NCBI RefSeq assembly: GCF_019049245.1
Contig: NZ_JAGMUK010000040.1
Span: 180,125 to 244,124, forward strand
Origin: Streptomyces sp. AC555_RSS877
GTDB taxonomy: Bacteria; Actinomycetota; Actinomycetes; Streptomycetales; Streptomycetaceae
Direction: 5' to 3'
Length of the DNA stretch: 64,000 bases
Shown here: in pieces, positions 9,003 through 17,267 of the stretch
How the letters are laid out: each line of letters starts with the position of its first letter
Numbering within the stretch: position 1 is the stretch's first letter
Notes under the pieces: generated by a model
Database searches by the model: none
What the model saw: the letters and a program-made list of their open reading frames with translations, nothing else
Told to the model about the DNA's origin: nothing
Position numbers and translations under genes: made by a program

Positions 9003-10370
9003 TCAGCCCCACGTGGCCGAGTAGTACCGCCGGTACGCCTTGCGGTCCTGCTCCGCCCGGATGTACCGGGTGGCCACCAGGGCGATCATGCTGCCCGCGA
9101 TGACCAGTAATCCGGGGCCGACGTTCCTGCTGTCCGTGAGCCGGGTCAGCAGCGGTGCGCCCGCCGTCCCGCCCGCCACCGGAGCCGACGCCCCGGGCGC
9201 GGCCGCACCCGGGGCGATCGAGCTCTGCGTGGCCGAGGCCGACGGCGAGGGCGCCGCGCTGCCACCCGCGGCGGGGGGCGCCACGAGCAACTGCACGTCG
9301 AGGTCGGCCAGCGCCTTCGTCACCGGCTGGAAGAACGTCGTACCGCCCGACTGGCAGTCCCCGCTGCCGCCCGACGTCACGCCGAGCGCGATCCCCTCGG
9401 AGAACAACGGCCCCCCGCTGTCCCCGGGTTCGGCGCACACGTTCGTCTCGATCAGGCCGCTGACCGTTCCCTCGGGGTAGTTCACCGTCGCGTTGAGCGC
9501 CGTCACCTGGCCGTCGCGCAGTCCGCTCGTACTGCCGCTGCGGAACACCCGTTGCCCGACGGCCGGGTCGGCCGCGGCCGTGATCTGCACTCCCTTGCCG
9601 TCACCGATGGCCACCACGGCGGCACCGTCACCCGCCCGGCCGTCCGCGTACTGCACCAGGGAGAAGTCGTCGCCCGGGAAGCTCTGCGTGACCGTCTTGC
9701 CCACCTGCTCCTTCCCTCCGTCGTCCGCGAACCACACGGAACCGGTGGGCCCGCAGTGCCCGGCGGTGAGGATGAAGTCGCGTTTCCCGTCGGTCACGTT
9801 GAACCCGGCCGAACAGCGTCCGGCGGTCGACAGGATCGGCAGCGCGCCGTTGAGACGGGGGGTGAACGTGCCCTCGGTGCGTTCCATCCGCACGAAGGCG
9901 CCGATGCCGTCCGCGACCCGCGTCATCCTGGACCAGTCGGCGGCCGAGACGGTGCTGTCGCCTCGTACCACGATCTGGTTGGTCCGGTAGTCCATCGACC
10001 AGGCCGTCCCGGCCACCCGGGGCGCCGAACGCAGCGTCTGCGTGGCCGACTTGAGCTCGTTCATGCTGTGCGAGACGACCTTCGGCTCGGCCCCCGCGCC
10101 GCGGACCTCGGCGGCGGCCTTCTCGTCGGTGACCGCGACGACCGGCCGGCCGTCGTCGCCGATCCAGGTGCCCGCCGTGCGGGAGCTCCCGAGCCGCGAG
10201 ACCAGGCCGGCCCCCGTGTCGGCGGCCGCCTGGGCGTACGTCCGCGGGACGGCGGCGTCCGGAGACTCGCTCGCCATGGCCCGCGTGACCATCGTGCCTC
10301 CCAGGAGGAGTCCGCCGACGGCCGCCAGCCGTGTCACTCGCCGGACGACCCGTCGTCGTGCGTGCCTCAT
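9003..10370 (-). CDS. membrane-anchored trypsin-like (S1, streptogrisin-type) serine protease
   Basis: A 455-residue exported protease. The sequence begins MRHARRRVVRRVTRLAAVGG with a hydrophobic export segment, followed by a pro-region (about 45-175). The S1 domain has the catalytic His in FILTAGHC, the Asp in PGDDFSLVQY and the Ser in PGDSGGPLF. Cysteine pairs flank the His (CSAGF...GHC) and the Ser (CAEPGDS...GDC), as in streptogrisins. After the catalytic domain comes a Pro/Ala/Ser linker and a C-terminal transmembrane helix (VGPGLLVIAGSMIALVATRY) with a basic tail. It would therefore stay tethered to the membrane with the catalytic domain outside. ATG 10370 is preceded by GGGAG; longer in-frame starts lack an export signal at the N-terminus. 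Confidence 0.88.
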   Translation of the reverse strand: MRHARRRVVRRVTRLAAVGGLLLGGTMVTRAMASESPDAAVPRTYAQAAADTGAGLVSRLGSSRTAGTWIGDDGRPVVAVTDEKAAAEVRGAGAEPKVVSHSMNELKSATQTLRSAPRVAGTAWSMDYRTNQIVVRGDSTVSAADWSRMTRVADGIGAFVRMERTEGTFTPRLNGALPILSTAGRCSAGFNVTDGKRDFILTAGHCGPTGSVWFADDGGKEQVGKTVTQSFPGDDFSLVQYADGRAGDGAAVVAIGDGKGVQITAAADPAVGQRVFRSGSTSGLRDGQVTALNATVNYPEGTVSGLIETNVCAEPGDSGGPLFSEGIALGVTSGGSGDCQSGGTTFFQPVTKALADLDVQLLVAPPAAGGSAAPSPSASATQSSIAPGAAAPGASAPVAGGTAGAPLLTRLTDSRNVGPGLLVIAGSMIALVATRYIRAEQDRKAYRRYYSATWG

Positions 10371-10569
10371 GCATGGCTCCCGAACCCGAACACACGGTGT
10401 GAACACCGCGGGGTCCTCCGGTCGTTGAGCACCCACTATCCATACGCGGCCCGAGACCGCCGTGTTCACGGCATCCGTGATCTCTCCGAATCCGGGAGGC
10501 GGACCCCATCCCCCACCGGCCTCGACCGGCCGACGGGTCAGCTCACCCACGGCCCCCTATCTTGTGGCC

Positions 10570-11745
10570 ATGACCAGGATCCCGCACGAACCGTCCGGTG
10601 AACCGAATCCCCTGCGCGCACTCACCCTCGACCGCCTCCGATGCCGTACGAGCACGAAGTGGCGCACCTACCCCGACGACGTCCTTCCGTTGTGGGTCGC
10701 CGAGATGGACGTCCCCCTCGCCGAACCCGTGGTCCGCGCGGTCACCGACGCCCTCGAACTCGGTGACACCGGCTACCCGGCCGGCACCGCCTACGCCGAG
10801 GCCCTGGCCTCCTTCGCCGACGAACGGTGGGGCTGGGGCGGGCTCGCGGTGGAACGCACCGCGATCGTTCCGGACGTGATGCTCGGGGTGGTCGAGATGA
10901 TCAGACTGGTGACCGGGCCCGGTGACCCGGTCGTGGTGAACCCGCCCGTGTACCCGCCGTTCTTCCAGTTCGTCGGCCACATGGACCGGCAGGTGGTCGA
11001 AGCCCCGCTCGGTCCGGACGGGCGCCTGGACCTCGGCGTTCTGCGGGACACCTTCCGCCGGGCCGTCTCCGGCGGTCACCGGGCCGCCTACCTCCTGTGC
11101 AGCCCCCACAATCCGACCGGCGCGGTGCACACCGCCGCCGAACTGGCCGAAGTAGCCGCCCTCGCCGCCCGGTACGGCGTGCGTGTCGTCGCCGACGAGA
11201 TCCACGCGCCCGTCGTCGCCGGTGCGCGCTTCGTGCCCTACCTGAGCGTGCCGGGCGGCGAGGGGGGCCTGTCCCTCATGTCGGCGTCCAAGGGGTGGAA
11301 CCTCGCCGGTCTCAAGGCCGGGCTGGCTGTCGCGGGCCCCGCGGCCGCCGCCGACCTCGCCCGGCTGCCCGAAGAGGTCGGGCACGGCCCGAGCCACGTC
11401 GGCGTCATCGCCCACACCGCGGCCCTGCGCGAGGGCACCGCCTGGCTGGACGCCCTGCTCGCCGGTCTCGACGACAACCGTCGCCTGCTCACCGGCCTGC
11501 TGGCCGAGCGCCTGCCCGCGATCGCCCACCGCCCAGGGGAGGCCACCTATCTGGCCTGGCTCGACTGCCGCGCACTGGATCTCGGCGACGACCCGGCGGA
11601 CGTGTTCCTGCGGCGCGGCCGGGTGGCGCTCAGCTCCGGCCTCCCGATCGGCACCGGCGGGGCCGGACGCGTACGCCTGAACCTGGCGACCTCGCCGGAG
11701 ATCATCGAGGAGGGCGTGCGACGGATGGCGGCGGCGCTGCGCTGA
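10570..11745 (+). CDS. MalY/PatB-type PLP aminotransferase (cystathionine beta-lyase-like)
   Basis: A 391-residue fold-type I PLP enzyme of the class I/II aminotransferase superfamily. The N-terminus has the MalY/PatB hallmark TKWRTYPDDVLPLWVAEMDV. Further motifs are LLCSPHNPTGAVHT (Asn contacts PLP), VVADEIHAPV (Asp pairs with the pyridine nitrogen) and SASKGWNLAGLKAG with the Schiff-base lysine. MalY-type proteins cleave C-S bonds of cystathionine or cysteine conjugates; others act as aminotransferases, so the precise reaction is open. It diverges from the protease gene, sharing a 199-nt region in which I see no clear operator. Length matches the family (about 390). Confidence 0.9.
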   Translation: MTRIPHEPSGEPNPLRALTLDRLRCRTSTKWRTYPDDVLPLWVAEMDVPLAEPVVRAVTDALELGDTGYPAGTAYAEALASFADERWGWGGLAVERTAIVPDVMLGVVEMIRLVTGPGDPVVVNPPVYPPFFQFVGHMDRQVVEAPLGPDGRLDLGVLRDTFRRAVSGGHRAAYLLCSPHNPTGAVHTAAELAEVAALAARYGVRVVADEIHAPVVAGARFVPYLSVPGGEGGLSLMSASKGWNLAGLKAGLAVAGPAAAADLARLPEEVGHGPSHVGVIAHTAALREGTAWLDALLAGLDDNRRLLTGLLAERLPAIAHRPGEATYLAWLDCRALDLGDDPADVFLRRGRVALSSGLPIGTGGAGRVRLNLATSPEIIEEGVRRMAAALR

Positions 11746-11842
11746 CGTGAGCACGCGCGGCGCGGCTGCGGGGCGTTGCGGATCGCTGGGGCCGGCGCTC
11801 GGCCCTCCTCGCATCCGGTGCGGCGGGGCCTAGACTGCCCGC

Positions 11843-12223
11843 ATGGACGACACGCCGCTGGAGCGGCTCGGTGCGGGCAAGTATCTGCTGATCACCAGCT
11901 ATCGGAAGAACGGCACCGGAGTCGCCACCCCGGTGTGGGTGGTCCGCGACGGGGACGCGCTCGGTGCCTGGTCGGCCGCCGACGCCTGGAAGGTGAAGCG
12001 GATCCGGGCGCGCGGAGACGTCCTGGTCGGCCCGTGCGACCTGCGCGGCAACCCGACCGGCGACCAGGTGCCCGCCACCGCCGAGATCGCCGACGCGGAG
12101 ATCACCGCCCACTACCGCCGGCTGATCGCCCGGAAGTACGGCATCGTCGGCCGCCTCACTCTCCTCGGCAGCCGGCTGCGCCGGGGACCGGACGGGACCG
12201 TCGGGATCCGCGTGACGCTGTGA
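11843..12223 (+). CDS. PPOX-class (F420-dependent or FMN-binding split-barrel) protein
   Basis: A 126-residue single-domain protein with the split beta-barrel of pyridoxamine 5-phosphate oxidase-like proteins. It starts PLERLGAGKYLLITSYRKNG, followed by TPVWVVRDGDALGAWSA and VKRIRARGDVLVGPCDLRG. This pattern is typical of small actinobacterial PPOX proteins that bind F420 or flavin and reduce unidentified substrates. The size fits this group (about 125-150). It is monocistronic, ending one nucleotide before a strong inverted repeat. Cofactor preference cannot be settled from this sequence. Confidence 0.82.
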   Translation: MDDTPLERLGAGKYLLITSYRKNGTGVATPVWVVRDGDALGAWSAADAWKVKRIRARGDVLVGPCDLRGNPTGDQVPATAEIADAEITAHYRRLIARKYGIVGRLTLLGSRLRRGPDGTVGIRVTL

Positions 12224-12263
12224 CGTACGGGGGCACGGGCCGGGCGGTCCGTGCCCCCGTACG
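12224..12263. terminator. strong bidirectional terminator hairpin
   Basis: A perfect 15-bp inverted repeat, CGTACGGGGGCACGG at 12224-12238 with its complement at 12249-12263 and a 10-nt loop, sits between two convergent genes: immediately after the PPOX stop and just before the end of the secreted hydrolase. No U-run is required for such hairpins in Streptomyces. It likely terminates both transcripts. Confidence 0.85.
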
Positions 12264-12271
12264 CGAGCGGC

Positions 12272-15046
12272 TTACGACGCGTCCAGCACCGTGCCCGTCA
12301 GCACCGGGCGGCCGGGCAGCGGCTCGCCGTCGTAGTCGGTCGGCGCGAGACGCATGGACTCGGTCGGCTCGGCCACCTGGTCCTTCACGGTCGGCACCGT
12401 GAAGTCGGCGCTGGTGCTCCCGGCCGGGACGCTCATCCACACCCACAGGTTCGCCTCGGACAGCGTGCGCTCCGGGTCCGGCGAGTCCCCGAAGTTGTCC
12501 ATGAGCCACTGCGGGTCCACGTCCTTGGTGGACAACTCGGCGCCCCCGGAGACCGCAAGCACCCGGACCGGCTGCCAGATGTCCAGGTCGGCGGGCTCGG
12601 CCAGGGACATCCGCCAGGTCAGCGTCTCCCCTTCGGTCACCCGGTCCGCGACCGGCGTCAGGGTGATCTCGGGCTCGGGGTCGTCGTTCTCCGCGGTCAC
12701 GCCGCCCCGGTGCGAGCCGATGACCGCGTTGCGCACCGCCTTCACGACGATGTCGTGCCGTATGTCGTCGGCGAAGCGCGTGTTGCCCTTCACCTCGACC
12801 GGTATGTCGATGGCGTTGCTGCCGGGACGTACCGTCACCAGCTGGTTCGTGACGAGGTCGGTGTCCGGATCAAGGACGTACACACGGACCTGGCCGCTGC
12901 CGCGCCCGGAGATCTGGACCGGGACGCGGTAGGTGCGGGTGCCCGAGTCGCCCTCCTTGACGAACGTGCGGCCGACGTCGACGCGCGGCAGCGGGGCCGC
13001 CTTCACCGCCGGAGTTCCGGGGGCCCAGCCCCAGGCGTCCATCAGCCAGGCCTGCCCCGACTGCGAACGCGGGGTCAGAGCGAGGGACTTGACGTGCCGC
13101 AGATCGAGACCGGCCCGGATGGCCGCGGTCAGCGGGACGCGCACCTCGCGCGCCCAGTAGGAGGAGGTGCGGCCGCTGCCGGGCAACCCGTCCACCTGTA
13201 CCCGGCCGAGCGCGGCGCGGCGTCCGGCGGTGTCGGTGACGGACACGTCGAGCTGGGTGCCGGTCGTGTTCGGCGGCACGAAGACGCGCAGCGCCAGGTC
13301 CCTGGAATGGCTGAGGGAGAGCGGCTTGGCGGGGTTGACGCGCGCCGCCGCACCCGGCGCCGACCAGGTGAGCGCGACCGCGCGGCGGCCGGTCTCCTGT
13401 CCCGTCTCCCACCACGCGAAGTGCGGCGAGGAGCCGGCGGTCTCGGGGTCCAGACAGGCGACGGCCGGGTCGGGGTCGATCGCCGAACACAGCTTGGCGC
13501 CGGTCACCTCGACCGGGCCGTCCGGCAGGAACCCGGCACCGCGGCGTGCGCCGACCGCGTGGGTGAGCACGCGGGCGGGGTCGGCGGAAGGGGCCCGCCT
13601 GCCCGAGCCGTCGAGCAGCGGACGCACCCGGTCGTCCCCGCCGACGAACAGCCCGGCCGCAGCGGCGATGTAGGTGGCCCCCGCCCGATGCTGCTGGTCG
13701 GCGGTCAGCCGGGTCGCGGTGCCCGTCGAGCACACCGGGTCCGGCGCTTCCTCGTCCTCCCAGAAGTCGTCGTCGGCGGGCGCCTCGGCCTGGCCCGGGG
13801 TCCACTCGCTGTTGAAGTAGTTGTGGTTGGCGCCGACCATGTAGACGGCGCTGTGCAGGGCGGTGCCCCGGCTGATGCCGCGTGTCCCGTCGACGTACAC
13901 CTCGCCCTGGAGGTCGGACACGTCGCCGTCGCAGCCCGGCAGGATCGTCACCGACGGCACGTCCGCGACCGGATTCTGGCCGAAGATCGTCGGTCCGATG
14001 AGCACGGTGCCGCGCACCTTCCAGCGCACCGGGCCACGGTAGCCGTCCTGGGCTGCGGGCGGCGGGTAGAGGCTGTCCATGGCGGCCCGGTTCACGCCCT
14101 CGCCGCCCCGCGAGTGGCCGACGAGCAGGACGCGGGAGAGGTCCGCCTTCGGGGCCTCGCGTACGACGGCCGGGGCGGTGGACCGGTGGGCGGCCCAGCC
14201 AGCCCAGCGGGCGAGGTGTTGGCGCACCAGCGACGAACGCGCCTGCGCGCCGCCGTCGTCGGCGGCCCAGTCCTGGCCGTTGATGCCGTTGGCCGAGATC
14301 GACACCGTCACATAGCCCTGGGAGGCCAGGAGCTTCTGGTCACGCAGGTAGCCCTTGTGACTGGGGATCGGCTTCGTGCCGGCCGGGCAGGGCCATTCAC
14401 CGGTCACGTCGTCCTCGCCGCCCGGCTTGTAGCAGGTGGAGTGACGGCCGTGCAGGAACAGCGCGAGCGGGCGACTGCCCGTGGCTCCCTTGGGGGCCAC
14501 CACCTCGGCGCGCATCTCGACGGGGGCGGGGAACCCGGGCAGCTTCACCGGGTCGAGGTCGTACGCGCCGGTGACCGTGCGGTACGCGCCGGGCTTGCCG
14601 GGATCGACACCGCCGGCCGGCAGCGCGGCCGGCGGCTGCGTGGCGGCCGGGGAATCCCGCTCGCGGGGCCTGTCGGTCGTCGCCGCGTCCAACCGGCGCC
14701 CGCTCGCCAGCACCTGGAGGTCAGTCAGGCGCTCCAAGCCGGCCTCGCCGAGGCCCAGCCGGAACGTCCGGCCGTCCTTCCCGGCCTTCGGCACCCCGAG
14801 CAACCGGCCCTCGGCATGGAACTCGACACGCGCGTCGCCCATCGGCACGGGCTTCGGTGCCCGCCAGACCAGCTCGCGCGCGGCACCCTCCCCGCCGAGC
14901 CGCCAGCCCGGCGGCAGCCCGCCGTCCGCGTTCGCGCTCAACGGCCCCGTCTCCGGTGGCTGTTGAGCCTGTGCCAGTCCGGGCGATCCCGCCAGGGCCG
15001 CCAGCACCGCCACGGCGGTCACACATATTCGCCGGGCACGGATCAA
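12272..15046 (-). CDS. large secreted alpha/beta hydrolase with C-terminal Calx-beta-like domain
   Basis: A 924-residue exported protein. The signal peptide covers about residues 1-27 (ICVTAVAVLAALAGSPGLAQ, then AQA). An alpha/beta-hydrolase core lies at about 165-500, with the oxyanion region LALFLHGRHSTC, the nucleophile elbow VGHSRGGEGVNRAA and VYMVGANHNYFNSEW, a plausible catalytic His. The C-terminal third contains KEGDSGTRTYRVPVQISG and VTEGETLTWRMSLAEPADL, the EGD/EGE pattern of Calx-beta-type beta sandwiches. Substrate unknown; relatives are annotated as secreted esterases or peptidases. The start is TTG (15046), chosen for the GAGGAGGGG ribosome-binding site 6 nt upstream and the proper signal peptide. 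It diverges from the oxidoreductase at 15282. Confidence 0.8.
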   Translation of the reverse strand: MIRARRICVTAVAVLAALAGSPGLAQAQQPPETGPLSANADGGLPPGWRLGGEGAARELVWRAPKPVPMGDARVEFHAEGRLLGVPKAGKDGRTFRLGLGEAGLERLTDLQVLASGRRLDAATTDRPRERDSPAATQPPAALPAGGVDPGKPGAYRTVTGAYDLDPVKLPGFPAPVEMRAEVVAPKGATGSRPLALFLHGRHSTCYKPGGEDDVTGEWPCPAGTKPIPSHKGYLRDQKLLASQGYVTVSISANGINGQDWAADDGGAQARSSLVRQHLARWAGWAAHRSTAPAVVREAPKADLSRVLLVGHSRGGEGVNRAAMDSLYPPPAAQDGYRGPVRWKVRGTVLIGPTIFGQNPVADVPSVTILPGCDGDVSDLQGEVYVDGTRGISRGTALHSAVYMVGANHNYFNSEWTPGQAEAPADDDFWEDEEAPDPVCSTGTATRLTADQQHRAGATYIAAAAGLFVGGDDRVRPLLDGSGRRAPSADPARVLTHAVGARRGAGFLPDGPVEVTGAKLCSAIDPDPAVACLDPETAGSSPHFAWWETGQETGRRAVALTWSAPGAAARVNPAKPLSLSHSRDLALRVFVPPNTTGTQLDVSVTDTAGRRAALGRVQVDGLPGSGRTSSYWAREVRVPLTAAIRAGLDLRHVKSLALTPRSQSGQAWLMDAWGWAPGTPAVKAAPLPRVDVGRTFVKEGDSGTRTYRVPVQISGRGSGQVRVYVLDPDTDLVTNQLVTVRPGSNAIDIPVEVKGNTRFADDIRHDIVVKAVRNAVIGSHRGGVTAENDDPEPEITLTPVADRVTEGETLTWRMSLAEPADLDIWQPVRVLAVSGGAELSTKDVDPQWLMDNFGDSPDPERTLSEANLWVWMSVPAGSTSADFTVPTVKDQVAEPTESMRLAPTDYDGEPLPGRPVLTGTVLDAS

Positions 15047-15221
15047 TGGTTCCCCTCCTCAAAACCCAAGCGCAGGCGCCCCGTTGGTCCCGGGAGCCTC
15101 TCGCGTCACACAGGACGGGAGGAATGGGGCTGTGGGTTGTCTGTGCAGAGGAAATGACCGCGGCCGAGCGATGTGATCAAGCCAGGGGGAGGGCGGACGG
15201 AGGGGTCGGCCCGGGACGGGG

Positions 15222-15261
15222 GGAGGACTGGTCGGGAACGGCGGAGGACTAGTCGGGGACG
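15222..15261. repeat. imperfect 21-nt direct repeat in a divergent promoter region
   Basis: GGAGGACTGGTCGGGAACG at 15222-15240 recurs as GGAGGACTAGTCGGGGACG at 15243-15261 with two mismatches, a period of 21 nt (two helical turns). It lies just upstream of the oxidoreductase start and may be a tandem regulator-binding site or a recent slippage duplication. Seen directly; function inferred. Confidence 0.55.
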
Positions 15262-15270
15262 CGGTGGGGG

Positions 15271-15282
15271 AAGCGCTTTCTA
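15271..15282. promoter_or_regulatory. candidate LacI-type operator overlapping the start of the 15.3 kb oxidoreductase
   Basis: AAGCGCTTTCTA, with the perfect palindromic core AAGCGCTT at 15271-15278, lies between the ribosome-binding site and the ATG. LacI-family operators typically centre on such a CG step. The same 12-mer occurs at 32514-32525 upstream of sugar ABC operon 2, so a shared regulator is plausible. Binding here would block transcription or translation initiation. Confidence 0.45.
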
Positions 15283-16628
15283 TGAGCCGACCCACCCACC
15301 ACCGCGCAGCGATCGTCGGTACCGGTCACCGCGCCCAGATGTTCACCCGGGCCCTCGCCGAACGCCCCGGCCACCACGTCGCCGCCCTGTGCGACCCCAG
15401 CCCGACCCGGATGGCCTTCCACAACCGGCTGCTCACCGAGGCCGGCGAACCCGCCGCCACCCAGTGGGACCCCGGCCGTTTCGCCGACCTGCTCGCCCAG
15501 GAGGACATCGACGAGGTCGTCGTCACCACCGTCGACTCCGAACACGACCGCTACATCGTGCCGGCCCTGAAAGCCGGCTGCCGGGTGGTCACCGAGAAAC
15601 CCATGACCGTCGACGCCGAGCGCTGCGCCCGCATCCTCGACACGGTCCGCGACACCGGCAACACCCTGACCGTCGCCTTCAACTACCGCTTCAATCCCGC
15701 CCACGAGAAGGTCCGGTCCCTGCTCGCCGAGGGCGCGATCGGGGAAATCCTGTCCGTCCACTTCGAGTGGCTGCTCGACGTACGCCACGGCGCCGACTAC
15801 TTCCGCCGCTGGCACCGCGAGAAGCGGCACAGCGGCGGCCTCATGGTCCACAAGTCCAGCCACCACTTCGACCTGGTCAACTGGTGGCTCGCCGACCGGC
15901 CGCGGGAGGTCTTCGGATACGGCCGGCTCGCCTTCTACGGCCGTGAGGCCGGCGAACGCCACGGACTGCGCCGCGACTACGACCGCGCCCACGGCGCCGC
16001 CCCGGCCGCCGAGGACCCCTTCGCCCTGGATCTCACGGCCGACGACACCCTGCGCGCCCTCTACCTCGACGCCGAGCAGGACGACGGCTACGTCCGCGAC
16101 CGCAACGTCTTCGACGGCCCCGTCACCATCGAGGACGACATGGCGGTCCTCGTCCGCTACGCCCGCGGCGCGACGATGACGTACCACCTGACGGCCTACT
16201 CCCCGTGGGAGGGCTACCGGGTCATGTTCAACGGCAGCGCGGGCCGGCTCGAGCTCGAGGTGGAGGAGAGCCGTTGGCAGCCGCCCCGCATCCGGATCTC
16301 CTCCGGCAGCGGCGCCCTGCACGGCGACACGGCCGCCGAGCACGCGGGCGGGGCACGGCTCACCCTGCGTCCGCTGTGGCGGCCCCCGGTCGACGTCCCC
16401 CTCGCCGCCGCTCACGAAGCCCACGGCGGAGGCGATCCGCGCATGCTCGACGCGCTCTTCGGGGCCGGGGCCGGGGCCGCAGGGGCGCCCACCGACATCG
16501 GGGCCCAGGGACACCCGACGGCCACCGAACGCGACGGCGCTCTCGCGCTGGCCGTCGGACTGGCCGCCAACCGGTGCTTCGAGACGGGGCGGCCGGTGAG
16601 CGTGGGGGCGGTTGTGCCCGGCGTGTGA
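15282..16628 (+). CDS. Gfo/Idh/MocA family oxidoreductase
   Basis: A 448-residue NAD(P)-dependent oxidoreductase. The Rossmann motif AAIVGTGHRAQMF opens the protein, and the catalytic motif VVTEKPMTVD (EKP intact) lies near residue 104. FNYRFNPAHEKVRSL and FEWLLDVRHGADYFRRWHRE mark a subgroup with a long C-terminal domain. This subgroup commonly sits with carbohydrate-degradation genes and acts on glycosides or sugar acids; the substrate is unknown here. Start ATG 15282 follows GGGGGAAG; a GTG 18 nt upstream is in frame but has no better ribosome-binding site. The gene is monocistronic and carries a palindrome shared with sugar ABC operon 2 at its start, which suggests co-regulation. Confidence 0.88.
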   Translation: MSRPTHHRAAIVGTGHRAQMFTRALAERPGHHVAALCDPSPTRMAFHNRLLTEAGEPAATQWDPGRFADLLAQEDIDEVVVTTVDSEHDRYIVPALKAGCRVVTEKPMTVDAERCARILDTVRDTGNTLTVAFNYRFNPAHEKVRSLLAEGAIGEILSVHFEWLLDVRHGADYFRRWHREKRHSGGLMVHKSSHHFDLVNWWLADRPREVFGYGRLAFYGREAGERHGLRRDYDRAHGAAPAAEDPFALDLTADDTLRALYLDAEQDDGYVRDRNVFDGPVTIEDDMAVLVRYARGATMTYHLTAYSPWEGYRVMFNGSAGRLELEVEESRWQPPRIRISSGSGALHGDTAAEHAGGARLTLRPLWRPPVDVPLAAAHEAHGGGDPRMLDALFGAGAGAAGAPTDIGAQGHPTATERDGALALAVGLAANRCFETGRPVSVGAVVPGV

Positions 16629-16659
16629 GTGCGGTGAGGCGCCGCGTCGGAGAGACCCG

Positions 16660-17088
16660 TCAGCTCCAGGCGCGGTAGGGCTCGTCGAGCAGTTGGAAGA
16701 CCGGCTCGCCCCGGACCGGGTCCTTCGCGGTGGACAGCCGGACCCGGTCACCGCTGTGGATGCCGATGGGCGGGCCCATGACCCGGCCGCGCAGGACGAA
16801 GCCCTCGGCCATCTCGATCAGGGACACGTTGCGGGCGGCGGGGGTGTTGCGGTGCACCACCGTGGAGTGGCGGACCGTCCCGGTGCCCTCGCTGCGCTCC
16901 GTCCGCAGGTCGCTGCCCTGGCAGACCGGGCACAGCAGCCGGTGGTACATGGCGGTGCCGCACCAGGTGCAGCGCTGGAAGAGGATGGCGTCCGTGTCCG
17001 CGCTCCCGCGATCCGGGGTCTTCGGATCCAGTAGGCCCGTCGCGAAGCCGGCTGACTGACGGACAACGCTTCCTGAGGGGTGGTACAC
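16660..17088 (-). CDS. DUF35 Zn-ribbon/OB-fold protein (acyl-CoA-associated)
   Basis: A 142-residue protein with a rubredoxin-like zinc ribbon (FQRCTWCGTAMYHRLLCPVC: CxxC, then CxxC) followed by an OB-fold ending PVFQLLDEPYRAW. DUF35 proteins work with thiolase- or KAS-III-like partners on acyl-CoA substrates; no thiolase gene is adjacent here, so the partner must be elsewhere. GTG 17088 is chosen because GGGAG lies 9 nt upstream and the adjoining in-frame ATG at 17136 lacks a ribosome-binding site. It is on the same strand as the TetR gene, which lies upstream with a 179-nt gap containing a perfect palindrome matching sites near the TetR promoter, so the TetR protein likely controls it. Confidence 0.82.
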   Translation of the reverse strand: MYHPSGSVVRQSAGFATGLLDPKTPDRGSADTDAILFQRCTWCGTAMYHRLLCPVCQGSDLRTERSEGTGTVRHSTVVHRNTPAARNVSLIEMAEGFVLRGRVMGPPIGIHSGDRVRLSTAKDPVRGEPVFQLLDEPYRAWS

Positions 17089-17186
17089 GTGGGTCAACTC
17101 CCTGCGCTCGGCCGGAAATCCACGTGCGCGGATCACCGTGCACGCACGTGCCCGGTCGCCGTGCCACCGTGCACGCCTTCAGAGTA

Positions 17187-17201
17187 TGGCACTCAGTGCC
17201 A
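17187..17201. promoter_or_regulatory. perfect 15-nt palindrome, predicted TetR operator upstream of the DUF35 gene
   Basis: TGGCACTCAGTGCCA consists of 7-nt arms around one central base. It lies about 100 nt upstream of the DUF35 start. The same sequence with one mismatch occurs at 18034-18048, upstream of the TetR gene, and a further partial copy at 18058-18070. Recurrence at both promoters makes autoregulation plus target control by the adjacent TetR protein likely. Confidence 0.7.
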
Positions 17202-17267
17202 CTCGTAAAGGCACTCCGTACCCCTGATCTGAGAACGTGCCGACGGGATGCCCGTCCGGGGTCGACG

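Noticed and set aside
12251..15157. 968-codon open frame on the plus strand across the secreted hydrolase
   Set aside because: It is the antisense of the hydrolase, with repetitive Arg/Gly composition and no domains.
16629..16659. Terminator between the oxidoreductase and the DUF35 gene
   Set aside because: No inverted repeat of useful length in these 31 nt.
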